Positions 33,398 to 39,560 of a stretch of DNA of 39,560 bases are shown one piece after another. The position numbers and the translations under genes are program-made. Below the pieces are notes generated by a model that saw nothing but the letters and a program-made list of their open reading frames with translations, was not told the DNA's origin and did no database searches. This stretch comes from Clostridia bacterium (lineage in GTDB: Bacteria; Bacillota; Clostridia; Oscillospirales; CAG-272). The DNA is taken from contig JAGCJI010000141.1 of assembly GCA_017648085.1 (NCBI GenBank), forward strand, positions 1-39,560, given 5' to 3'. How positions within the stretch are numbered: the stretch's first letter is position 1; each line of letters opens with the position of its first letter.

Positions 33398-34480
33398 ATG
33401 AAACAGATAGAAAAAGAAATAGTAAACGAAAGAGTAGCGACGGCACTTGAAACCTCGGATTTTTATTACGAGCTGCCGCAGGAGCTTATTGCACAAACCC
33501 CCTCCCCTGAGCGCGACGGATGTCGCCTTATGGTGATCGATAGAGGCGCGGACACCCGAGAGCACAAGGTGTTTTCGGATATAATAGATTATCTTGATCC
33601 CGCCGATATGCTCGTCGTGAATTCCTCAAAGGTTATCCCGGCACGCCTGCTCGGGAAAACCGAAAAAACGGGCGCGGATATGGAGCTGTTATTGCTCCGA
33701 ATGCTTGACACAGGTGAGTGGGAAACGCTTGTTCGTCCCGGAAAACGCGCAAAGGTTGGTGCTGCGTTTGATTTTGCGGGAATTTTGCGGGCGACCGTGA
33801 CGGGCATCGTAGAGGGTGGAAACCGAACCGTTAAATTTGACTACGACGCTTCGCGTTACGCGAGCATCTACGAGGTGCTGGATGAGGTCGGCAATATGCC
33901 TCTTCCCCCCTACATAACCGCGAAGCTTGAGGACAAAAGCCATTATCAGACGGTTTATGCAAAGGCGGAGGGCTCTGCCGCCGCACCTACGGCAGGACTC
34001 CATTTTACGCGTGAGCTGATTGAGCGCATAAAAGCAAAAGGCGTCGGGTACGGAGAGGTTACCCTGCACGTCGGGCTCGGCACGTTCCGTCCCGTTAAGG
34101 TCGATAAAATAGAGGAGCATCTTATGCACTCTGAACATTTTTACGTGCCCGATGACGTTGCGGAGGAAATAAATCGCCGCCGCGCTCTCGGTGGCAGAAT
34201 TATCGCGGTTGGCACGACCTCCTGCCGTGTTCTTGAAAGCGCGTCCGACTCCTCCGGCAAGGTACATGCCGTGCGCGGTGAAACAGCCATATTTATATAT
34301 CCCGGCTATAAATTTAAGGCGACCGATGCCTTGATAACGAATTTTCACCTTCCCGAAAGCACCTTAATAATGCTCGTCAGCGCCCTAGCGAGCAAAGAAC
34401 GTGTTATGGCGGCTTACGAAGAGGCGGTAGCTGAAAGGTATCGGTTCTTTTCCTTTGGCGACGCGATGCTGATTGTATAA
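33398..34480 (+). CDS. queA: S-adenosylmethionine:tRNA ribosyltransferase-isomerase
   Basis: 360 residues. SDFYYELPQELIAQTPSPERDGCRLMV, NSSKVIPARL, PGKRAKVGA, TAGLHFTRELIERI, HVGLGTFRPVKVD and the C-terminal RFFSFGDAMLIV are all QueA. It makes epoxyqueuosine in tRNA from 7-aminomethyl-7-deazaguanine. Start ATG 33398 adds about 17 residues before the family's usual beginning and has no clear ribosome site, so the start is uncertain. tgt, queG and queF are not in the window. The last codons and stop (34467-34480) are shared with the first palindromic repeat, so an element abuts or has replaced the gene's 3' end. Confidence 0.95.
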   Translation: MKQIEKEIVNERVATALETSDFYYELPQELIAQTPSPERDGCRLMVIDRGADTREHKVFSDIIDYLDPADMLVVNSSKVIPARLLGKTEKTGADMELLLLRMLDTGEWETLVRPGKRAKVGAAFDFAGILRATVTGIVEGGNRTVKFDYDASRYASIYEVLDEVGNMPLPPYITAKLEDKSHYQTVYAKAEGSAAAPTAGLHFTRELIERIKAKGVGYGEVTLHVGLGTFRPVKVDKIEEHLMHSEHFYVPDDVAEEINRRRALGGRIIAVGTTSCRVLESASDSSGKVHAVRGETAIFIYPGYKFKATDALITNFHLPESTLIMLVSALASKERVMAAYEEAVAERYRFFSFGDAMLIV

Positions 34481-34591
34481 ATCGTCCAATACTGTGTTAA
34501 AACTTCGACTCGGTCAAATCGCCGTAGGATACTACGGCTTCATTTCCCTCGCTCGTTTTGCCTTGTCTTGAACGATTTCTCCTAATCAGCA
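34467..34591. repeat. 125-bp palindromic element, copy 1 (divergent)
   Basis: Outer arms TGCTGATT (34467-34474) and AATCAGCA (34584-34591); inner arms AAATCGT (34479-34485) and ACGATTT (34572-34578); central perfect hairpin GCCGTAG-GATA-CTACGGC (34521-34538). Copy 1 differs from copies 2-4 in many bases but keeps the pairing. Its left arm contains the last codons and stop of queA. No protein is encoded. Confidence 0.85.
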
Positions 34592-34625
34592 ATATATCTT
34601 GTACGGTAAGGCTATGCGGGTGCGA

Positions 34626-34750
34626 TGCTGATTGTATAAAATCCGCAATACTGCGTTAAAGCTTCGACTTGTCGTCCTCGACGTAGGCAACTACGCCGTC
34701 GGGCTCCGCGCTCGCTTTGCCTTGTCTTGCGAATTTTCTACTAACCAGCA
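34626..34750. repeat. 125-bp palindromic element, copy 2
   Basis: TGCTGATT at the left and AACCAGCA at the right, inner arms AAATCCGCAA (34639-34648) and TTGCGAATTT (34727-34736), centre CGTAG-GCAA-CTACG (34682-34695). The 18 nt at its left edge (34622-34639) exactly duplicate the queA 3' end (34463-34480). Confidence 0.85.
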
Positions 34751-34763
34751 TAATTGTCTTATA

Positions 34764-34879
34764 TATAAAATCCGCAATACTGCGTTAAAGCTTCGACTTG
34801 TCGTCCTCGACGTAGGTAACTACGCCGTCGGGCTCCGCGCTCGCTTTGCCTTGCCTTGCGAATTTTCTACTAACCAGCA
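34764..34879. repeat. Palindromic element, copy 3 (129-bp tandem period)
   Basis: Repeats copy 2 at an exact 129-bp offset with only a few substitutions (for example GGCAA to GGTAA in the central loop). The left outer arm is replaced by a TAATTGTCTTATATA linker, and the right outer arm ends with CAGCATAATT. Confidence 0.85.
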
Positions 34880-34892
34880 TAATTGTCTTATA

Positions 34893-34975
34893 TATAAAAT
34901 CCGCAATACTGCGTTAAAGCTTCGACTTGTCGCCCCCTTACGCCGTGTCTACGCCAATTGCTACTAACCGGCAAT
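34893..34975. repeat. Palindromic element, copy 4 (internally deleted)
   Basis: Identical to copies 2 and 3 for about 43 nt to GACTTGTCG, then diverges (CCCCCTTACGCC...) and resumes with CTACTAACCGGCAATT, so roughly 45 nt of the centre and right inner arm are lost. This array accounts for nearly all of the 34481-35047 gap. Confidence 0.8.
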
Positions 34976-34996
34976 TTCGTTTTGTATATCGTCGGC

Positions 34997-35024
34997 TTGG
35001 TAGATGTAATATTGATTGTATAAT
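34997..35024 (+). promoter_or_regulatory. Probable promoter for the rlmA-like gene
   Basis: TTGGTA (34997-35002), 16-nt spacer, TATAAT (35019-35024), 23 nt before ATG 35048. Confidence 0.55.
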
Positions 35025-35047
35025 TTACTCCATACGGAGATCTAACT

Positions 35048-35848
35048 ATGAATTTTGTCTGTCCCAAATGCCGCGAGCCGCTTTTCGTATCTGATGGCGG
35101 CACGGCTAAATGTAAAAATAATCACTCCTACGACAGAGCACGCCAGGGGTACTATAATCTGCTTCTTACCTCGGTGGGCGGCACGCACGGTGACAATCTC
35201 GAAATGGTGGAGGCACGGCGTGATTTTCTTGACACGGGTGCGTATCTTCCGCTTGCTAAAAGGATTTCCTTGTTACTCCGCAAATACGCTCGCGGTCCGC
35301 GCGTGCTTGACGTTGGATGCGGTGAGGGGTATTATACCGACATAATACTCGCCGAAAATCCCGCGCTCTCCGTATCGGCGTTCGACATTTCTCGCGATGC
35401 GGTTAAGCATGCGGCAAAAAGGAATAAAGGACTTGCGCTTGCCGTGGCGGGTGCGTACGATATGCCGGTTGCTGACGGGAGCTTTGACGTTGTTTTGAAT
35501 ATGTTTTCGCCTCTTGTGCCGGCCGAGGTGCATAGAGCACTTGATGAGGGCGGAATTTTTATTATGGCTGTGCCGGGGGAGGAGCATCTCTTCGCGCTCA
35601 AGAGCGCGACCTACAAAACTCCTTATAAAAATGAGCTTTCAGATTCTGCGCTTGACGGCTTTTCCTTGCTCCACACCGAACGGCTCACCTACGAGCTACG
35701 GCTTGATGAGCCTGAGAAGATTCGTACGCTGTTTATGATGACTCCCTACGCCTACCGCACTCGCAAAGAGGATAGGGAAAGGGTTCTTTCGCTAAAAGAG
35801 CTTGCGACAGAGGTTGATTTTGTAATTTTTGTTTATAAAAAGGCGTAG
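35048..35848 (+). CDS. rlmA: 23S rRNA (guanine-N1)-methyltransferase, RlmA family
   Basis: 266 residues. An N-terminal zinc finger (C5, C8, C22, H26: CPKC...CKNNHSYD, then RQGYYNLLL) followed by a class I SAM domain with LDVGCGEGYYTDII, AYDMPVADGSFDVVLNMFSPL. RlmA-type enzymes methylate G745 or G748 of 23S rRNA; the Gram-positive TlrB form affects tylosin sensitivity. Which guanine is used cannot be told from sequence. GGAGA precedes ATG 35048. The transcript seems isolated between the repeat array and the ruvX promoter. Confidence 0.9.
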   Translation: MNFVCPKCREPLFVSDGGTAKCKNNHSYDRARQGYYNLLLTSVGGTHGDNLEMVEARRDFLDTGAYLPLAKRISLLLRKYARGPRVLDVGCGEGYYTDIILAENPALSVSAFDISRDAVKHAAKRNKGLALAVAGAYDMPVADGSFDVVLNMFSPLVPAEVHRALDEGGIFIMAVPGEEHLFALKSATYKTPYKNELSDSALDGFSLLHTERLTYELRLDEPEKIRTLFMMTPYAYRTRKEDRERVLSLKELATEVDFVIFVYKKA

Positions 35849-35878
35849 TGGATGCCGCTTTATTGTCGTTTTTTTCGC

Positions 35879-35907
35879 TTGACACGCAGTGCGCATAGTA
35901 ATATAAT
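35879..35907 (+). promoter_or_regulatory. Consensus sigma-A promoter for ruvX
   Basis: TTGACA (35879-35884), 17-nt spacer, TATAAT (35902-35907): both hexamers perfect. ATG 35950 follows after about 36 nt of leader. Confidence 0.9.
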
Positions 35908-35949
35908 ATTAAAAAAGCGCGGGCACTTGCCTGCGATACGGAGTTTTAA

Positions 35950-36390
35950 ATGGATTTAAATCACGGAAAATATCTTGGTGTCGATTACGGTGACGTCAGG
36001 ACGGGAATTGCAGAATGTGACCCTGCCGGGATGCTTGCGAGCGGTATAACCACCGTGAAAGAGGGCGGAATGAAAAACACCGCCGCGCGCGTAGCAAGGG
36101 AGGCAGAAAGTCGCGGCTGTAAAAAAATAATTATCGGCTTGCCGAAAAATATGGATGGCAGCGAGGGCTCTAGGGCGGATACCGTGCGAGCTTTTGCCGA
36201 CATTTTAAGCGAGCTTACGGATATTCCGATAGACTTTTTTGACGAGCGAATGAGCACGATGGCGGCATACCGTTTTCTTGACGGCACTGCGACCTACGGC
36301 AAAAAACGCCGTGAGTCCATCGATACGCTCTCTGCGGAAATTATCCTGCAGGGATATATTGATAGGGAGCGCGCGCAGAAGAAGATTTGA
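35950..36390 (+). CDS. ruvX: Putative pre-16S rRNA nuclease / Holliday junction resolvase RuvX (YqgF)
   Basis: 146 residues, the full length of the YqgF family. RNase-H-like fold: LGVDYGDVRTGIAECD (first acid), IIIGLPKNMDGSEGSRADTVRAF and FFDERMSTMAAYRFL (second acid); SIDTLSAEIILQGYID carries the last acid. Known in E. coli for 16S 5'-end maturation, with Holliday-junction cutting reported for some members. TACGGAG precedes ATG 35950. Confidence 0.93.
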   Translation: MDLNHGKYLGVDYGDVRTGIAECDPAGMLASGITTVKEGGMKNTAARVAREAESRGCKKIIIGLPKNMDGSEGSRADTVRAFADILSELTDIPIDFFDERMSTMAAYRFLDGTATYGKKRRESIDTLSAEIILQGYIDRERAQKKI

Positions 36391-36393
36391 TTT

Positions 36394-36440
36394 ATGCGAT
36401 ACGGTGAGATTTCGCATTTAATATTTCGCGGCATTGCCGC
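36394..36440 (+). other. Leader hairpins before the PfoR-like gene
   Basis: ATGCGA (36394-36399) pairs with TCGCAT (36412-36417), and GCGGC (36428-36432) with GCCGC (36436-36440), in the 104-nt gap after ruvX. No T-run follows either, and no clear promoter is visible, so the downstream genes may be read from the ruvX promoter. Confidence 0.4.
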
Positions 36441-36494
36441 AACTGCGGGGGCGTGTGAAATGAAAGGCGCGCTTAACAGTTAGGAAAGGGAAAA

Positions 36495-37583
36495 ATGGAA
36501 AACACAAAAAAGAAAAACGGGTTCGTTGAATTTCTCAATTCACGCGGTGTCAGTCTTTCGCCGAAGCTGTACTTCGTTGACGCGATGAGCGCAATGGCCC
36601 TCGGACTTTTCGCCTCTCTGCTTATGGGAACGATTTTCGGAACTATCGTAAAGTACATACCCGCGGGCAATGTTTTTAGCGACTTTTTCACGCTTTTGTC
36701 CGGTGCGGGCGGCGCAACGGGCGCAATCATAGGAGTTGCGATAGCGTACTCTCTCAAAGCTCCCATCCTCGTAATGCTTTCGGCGGGAGTCGTCGGTATG
36801 TTTGGTAACGCCTACGGCGCGACGGTTATCTTTGAGGGGGCGGAAAAACCGGTTACCGCCGGACCTCTCGGCGCATTCGTATGCGTACTGATAGCCGTTG
36901 AGATAGGCAAGCTCGTGTCAAAGCAAACCAAGGTCGATATTCTTGTGACACCTGCCACGACACTCGGCGTCGGCGCGCTGGTAGCAATGCTGACCTGTCC
37001 CCTCATCGCCTACGCGATGCATTGGCTCGGATACTTTATAAACTACGCGACGACCATCTACCCCTTGTTTATGGGAATTATCATTTCGGTCGTTGTGGGA
37101 ATTATATTAACTCTCCCGATTTCCTCGGCGGCGATATGCGCAATGGTCGGAATTACGGGGCTTGCAGGCGGTGCTGCGGTTGCCGGCTGTTGTGCGCAGA
37201 TGGTAGGCTTCGCTGTGATTTCATTCCGCGAAAACAAGTGGGGCGGCGTCGTGGCGCAGGGCCTTGGTACGTCAATGCTTCAGATGGGCAACATAGTGAA
37301 AAATCCTCTTATCTGGATACCCGCAACCCTTGCTTCCGCTATCACGGGCCCCCTCTCTACCTGCCTTTTCAAGCTTGAATGCACGGGCGCAAGCGGTGGA
37401 ATGGGCACGTGCGGACTCGTCGGTCCTATCGGCGTTTTCTCGGATATGGGCTTTAATGCTACCTCTATTCTCGGCGTCGTGCTTATTTGTATAGTTCTCC
37501 CCGCTGTCCTCTCCCTTGTTTTCTCTGAAATTATGAGAAAGCTCGGATGGATAAAGCCGGGAGATATGAAGCTCGACCTTTGA
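36495..37583 (+). CDS. PfoR-like PTS EIIC-type membrane protein
   Basis: 362 residues with about ten hydrophobic segments and glycine-rich re-entrant loops (SGAGGATGAIIGVAIAYSL, GITGLAGGAAVAGCCAQM, CTGASGGMGTCGLVGPIGV). This is the PTS_EIIC_2 group that includes PfoR, described as a regulator of perfringolysin production in Clostridium perfringens. EIIA and EIIB are not encoded nearby, so it may be a permease or sensor that does not use the standard phosphorelay. GGAAAGGG lies before ATG 36495. It is 18 nt before pncB, and probably co-transcribed; a niacin-type substrate can only be guessed. Confidence 0.8.
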   Translation: MENTKKKNGFVEFLNSRGVSLSPKLYFVDAMSAMALGLFASLLMGTIFGTIVKYIPAGNVFSDFFTLLSGAGGATGAIIGVAIAYSLKAPILVMLSAGVVGMFGNAYGATVIFEGAEKPVTAGPLGAFVCVLIAVEIGKLVSKQTKVDILVTPATTLGVGALVAMLTCPLIAYAMHWLGYFINYATTIYPLFMGIIISVVVGIILTLPISSAAICAMVGITGLAGGAAVAGCCAQMVGFAVISFRENKWGGVVAQGLGTSMLQMGNIVKNPLIWIPATLASAITGPLSTCLFKLECTGASGGMGTCGLVGPIGVFSDMGFNATSILGVVLICIVLPAVLSLVFSEIMRKLGWIKPGDMKLDL

Positions 37584-37601
37584 TTTTGAAAGGAGAAATT
37601 T

Positions 37602-39044
37602 ATGTCTAGCGTAAATTACACTTTGCTTTGTGACTTTTACGAGCTAACGATGGCGAACGGCTACTTTGAGCTTGGTAAGGGTGACGAGATCGCATATTTT
37701 GACGTTTTCTTCCGTAAGGTGCCGGACGGTGGCGGATTTGCCATTGCCGCGGGACTTGAGCAGGTTATAGAGTATATTAAGACCTTGAAGTTTACCGAGG
37801 AGGATATCGCTTTTCTTCGTGAGAAGGGGATTTTTTCAGAGGGATTTCTTAACTACCTAAAGACCTTCCGGTTTACCGGCGACATATACGCCGTTCCCGA
37901 GGGAACGCCTATTTTCCCCGGCGAGCCTATAATGACGGTCAGAGCCCCCTCTATTGAGGCACAGTTTATAGAAACGTTTATTTTGCTTTGCTTAAACCAC
38001 CAGTCGCTTATAGCAACCAAGGCAAACCGAGTTGTCAGAGCCGCGCAGGGCAGACCTGTGGCGGAATTCGGCTCTCGTAGAGCGCAGGGCGCTGACGGCG
38101 CGGTGCTTGGCGCAAGAGCGGCATATATCGGTGGCTGTGCGGCAACCGCCTGCACGATCTCTGATCGTGACTACGCGATCCCCGCAACCGGAACTATGGC
38201 GCATTCCTGGGTGCAAATGTTTGATACGGAGTATGATGCCTTTGTTTCTTACTGCAAAATGTACCCGAACAACGCAACTCTGCTCGTCGATACCTACGAC
38301 GTTTTAAAGAGCGGAGTTCCAAATGCGATCCGTGCCTTCCGCGAGGTGCTTTTACCCCTCGGAATCAAAAAGTGCGGAATCCGACTTGACTCGGGAGATA
38401 TTACCTACCTTTCCAAAAAGGCTAGAAAAATGCTTGACGAGGCAGGATTTACCGAGTGTAAGATAGTCGTTTCCAATTCTCTTGACGAAAATATAATCCG
38501 CGACATAATTCATCAAGGCGCGGCAATCGATTCCTTTGGCGTTGGCGAGCGACTCATTACCGCGAAGTCCCAGCCGGTATTCGGCGGTGTCTATAAGCTC
38601 GTTGCCAAGGAGGAGGGCGGCGAGGTCATTCCCAAAATCAAAATCTCCGAAAATCCCGAAAAGATCACCAATCCCCACTTTAAAAAGGTGTACAGAATTT
38701 ACGATAAGGAAACGGGAAAGGCGTCTGCTGACCTCTTGTGTGTACACGACGAGGTGCTTGACGAGAATAGACCGCTCTCGATATTCGACCCTGTCGAAAC
38801 ATGGAAGACCAAGGAGTTTACGAACTACAGCCTGCGCGAGCTGCTCGTTCCGATATTTAAGGGCGGCGAGTGTGTTTACAAGACTCCCCCGATATCCGAA
38901 ATTCAGAGCTATTGCCGTGCCGAGATAGAAACTCTTTGGGACGAGGTCAAGCGCTTTGAGAATCCTCACCGTTACTACGTTGACCTTTCCGAGAAACTTT
39001 GGAACATAAAAATGCGACTTCTCAAAAACGGCGGTAAAAAGTAA
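37602..39044 (+). CDS. pncB: Nicotinate phosphoribosyltransferase
   Basis: 480 residues, the usual length. TLLCDFYELTMANGYF at the start, AEFGSRRAQGADGAVLGARAAYIGGCAATA with the autophosphorylation/PRPP region, GTMAHSWVQMF and RLDSGDITYLS identify PncB. Reaction: nicotinate + PRPP + ATP to nicotinate mononucleotide, the Preiss-Handler entry to NAD. AAAGGAGAAAT sits before ATG 37602. Probably the last gene of a ruvX - PfoR-like - pncB transcript, with a terminator at 39134-39173. Confidence 0.95.
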   Translation: MSSVNYTLLCDFYELTMANGYFELGKGDEIAYFDVFFRKVPDGGGFAIAAGLEQVIEYIKTLKFTEEDIAFLREKGIFSEGFLNYLKTFRFTGDIYAVPEGTPIFPGEPIMTVRAPSIEAQFIETFILLCLNHQSLIATKANRVVRAAQGRPVAEFGSRRAQGADGAVLGARAAYIGGCAATACTISDRDYAIPATGTMAHSWVQMFDTEYDAFVSYCKMYPNNATLLVDTYDVLKSGVPNAIRAFREVLLPLGIKKCGIRLDSGDITYLSKKARKMLDEAGFTECKIVVSNSLDENIIRDIIHQGAAIDSFGVGERLITAKSQPVFGGVYKLVAKEEGGEVIPKIKISENPEKITNPHFKKVYRIYDKETGKASADLLCVHDEVLDENRPLSIFDPVETWKTKEFTNYSLRELLVPIFKGGECVYKTPPISEIQSYCRAEIETLWDEVKRFENPHRYYVDLSEKLWNIKMRLLKNGGKK

Positions 39045-39084
39045 AACGCGGAAACCGCTCTAAGATATAATAAAACAAAGATTT

Positions 39085-39101
39085 TCTACCGTGACGGTAG
39101 A
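39085..39101 (+). other. Small hairpin after pncB
   Basis: TCTACCG-TGA-CGGTAGA, a perfect 7-bp inverted repeat without a T-run, in the 176-nt gap between pncB and thiI. Possibly a 3'-end RNA stabiliser. Confidence 0.4.
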
Positions 39102-39133
39102 GCTATTATATAAGCTTACGTCACGTCTTATCG

Positions 39134-39173
39134 GGCGGAGAGATAAAATTTTCTCTCCGCCTTGAATTTTTTC
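39134..39173 (+). terminator. Terminator of pncB
   Basis: 10-bp stem GGCGGAGAGA/TCTCTCCGCC (39134-39143 with 39152-39161), followed by TTGAATTTTTT. The -35 box of the thiI promoter lies in this T-rich tail. Confidence 0.88.
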
Positions 39174-39190
39174 ATAGTTTATAGTATAAT
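39162..39190 (+). promoter_or_regulatory. Sigma-A promoter for thiI
   Basis: TTGAAT (39162-39167), 17-nt spacer, TATAAT (39185-39190); ATG 39221 follows after GGAGC. Confidence 0.8.
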
Positions 39191-39220
39191 AGTTTTGCTA
39201 TAAAAGTATTGGAGCTTGAT

Positions 39221-39560
39221 ATGTTAAATGAAGTAATCCTCTGTAAATACGGAGAAATAGTTTTAAAGGGCGCGAACAGACAGAATTTTGAATCGCTTCT
39301 TATAAAGGAATTGCGCCGCAGAGCCAGCCCCCACGGAATTTTTAAAATTTATTCTAGCCAAAGCACTATATACGTTGAGCCGCAGAATGACGAATGTGAC
39401 ATCGATTCTATGTACGATGCGGCGCGCAAGGTGTTCGGTATTATCGCCGTTAACCGCGCGGCTGTATGCGACAAAACGATGGAGAGCATAGTCGAAACGG
39501 TCAAGAGCTATCTACCCGAAAAGCTTCGCGGCAAGCGCACTTTTAAGGTAGACGCAAGAC
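39221..39560 (+). CDS. thiI: tRNA 4-thiouridine synthase ThiI, 3' partial
   Basis: 113 codons are visible before the window ends. VILCKYGEIVLKGANRQNFESLLIKEL is the ThiI N-terminal ferredoxin-like domain, running into the THUMP domain (VFGIIAVNRAAV, then KTMESIVETVKSYL, ending FKVDAR). The adenylating PP-loop and any rhodanese domain lie outside. ThiI makes s4U8 in tRNA and, in some species, donates sulfur for the thiamine thiazole. The start is supported by GGAG 7 nt upstream and a sigma-A promoter. Confidence 0.92.
   Translation, partial: MLNEVILCKYGEIVLKGANRQNFESLLIKELRRRASPHGIFKIYSSQSTIYVEPQNDECDIDSMYDAARKVFGIIAVNRAAVCDKTMESIVETVKSYLPEKLRGKRTFKVDAR

Noticed and set aside
34632-34967. Open frame of 111 codons with a 43-residue repeat
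   Set aside because: The repeat period is 129 bp, divisible by three, so any frame open in one copy stays open in the next. The frame follows the palindromic DNA, has no ribosome site and ends where copy 4 degenerates.
34467-34975. CRISPR array
   Set aside because: Units are about 125 bp, directly tandem with near-identical content, and no cas genes or short repeat/unique spacer alternation are present.
1-39560. tRNA or rRNA genes
   Set aside because: No cloverleaf with a GGTTCGAATCC-like T-arm and CCA-proximal stem, and no rRNA-like sequence, was recognised; short degenerate matches were ignored. A tRNAscan-SE run would settle this.

Overview
The window looks like chromosomal DNA from an uncultured anaerobic Clostridia-type Bacillota, of the Oscillospirales/Christensenellales kind. 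Evidence: type III glutamine synthetase, DUF6062, YhaN-like ATPase, PfoR-like EIIC, ThiT with a TPP riboswitch, YlmH, TrmK/Nif3 and the Alum_res lyase; GGAGG-type ribosome sites; and sigma-A promoters (TTGACT/A and TATAAT) with 17-nt spacers. Taxonomy below class is a guess. I saw no rRNA, tRNA, CRISPR array, phage or transposase gene.

Layout. (a) 1-2056: 3' part of a large secreted beta-helix protein whose frame is open to the left edge. (b) 2216-3169 (-): 8-oxoguanine glycosylase. (c) 3280-14035 (+): a long tightly packed run of DUF6062 protein, YhaN-like ATPase, ribokinase, alpha/beta hydrolase, miaA, galactokinase, recA, recX and an ABC exporter, ended by a bidirectional terminator. (d) glnN (-) and a DEDDh exonuclease (+) fire divergently from mirrored promoters. 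(e) 17.5-21.5 kb: two lipoproteins related to the gene at the left edge, one full length and one reduced to signal peptide plus C-terminal module, with a 35-codon peptide gene between them. (f) 21.6-28.0 kb (-): TPP-riboswitch-controlled thiT, preceded by an operon rsmF-like / parvulin / ylmH / HAD nucleotidase / Alum_res lyase / thiN. (g) 28.0-34.5 kb: M16 peptidase, prfB, DUF1858-trmK-nif3, dapA, queA. (h) 34.5-35.0 kb: an array of about four 125-bp imperfect palindromes starting inside the 3' end of queA. (i) 35.0-39.6 kb (+): rlmA-like, ruvX, PfoR-like EIIC, pncB and the 5' part of thiI.

Functional themes are RNA modification (MiaA, RsmF-like, TrmK, QueA, RlmA-like, ThiI), DNA repair and recombination (OGG, RecA, RecX, RuvX), and cofactors (ThiT + ThiN import thiamine and convert it to TPP, PncB feeds NAD). 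The parts least explained by known families are the palindromic array, the lipoprotein family with its detachable C-terminal module, and the 35-aa peptide.
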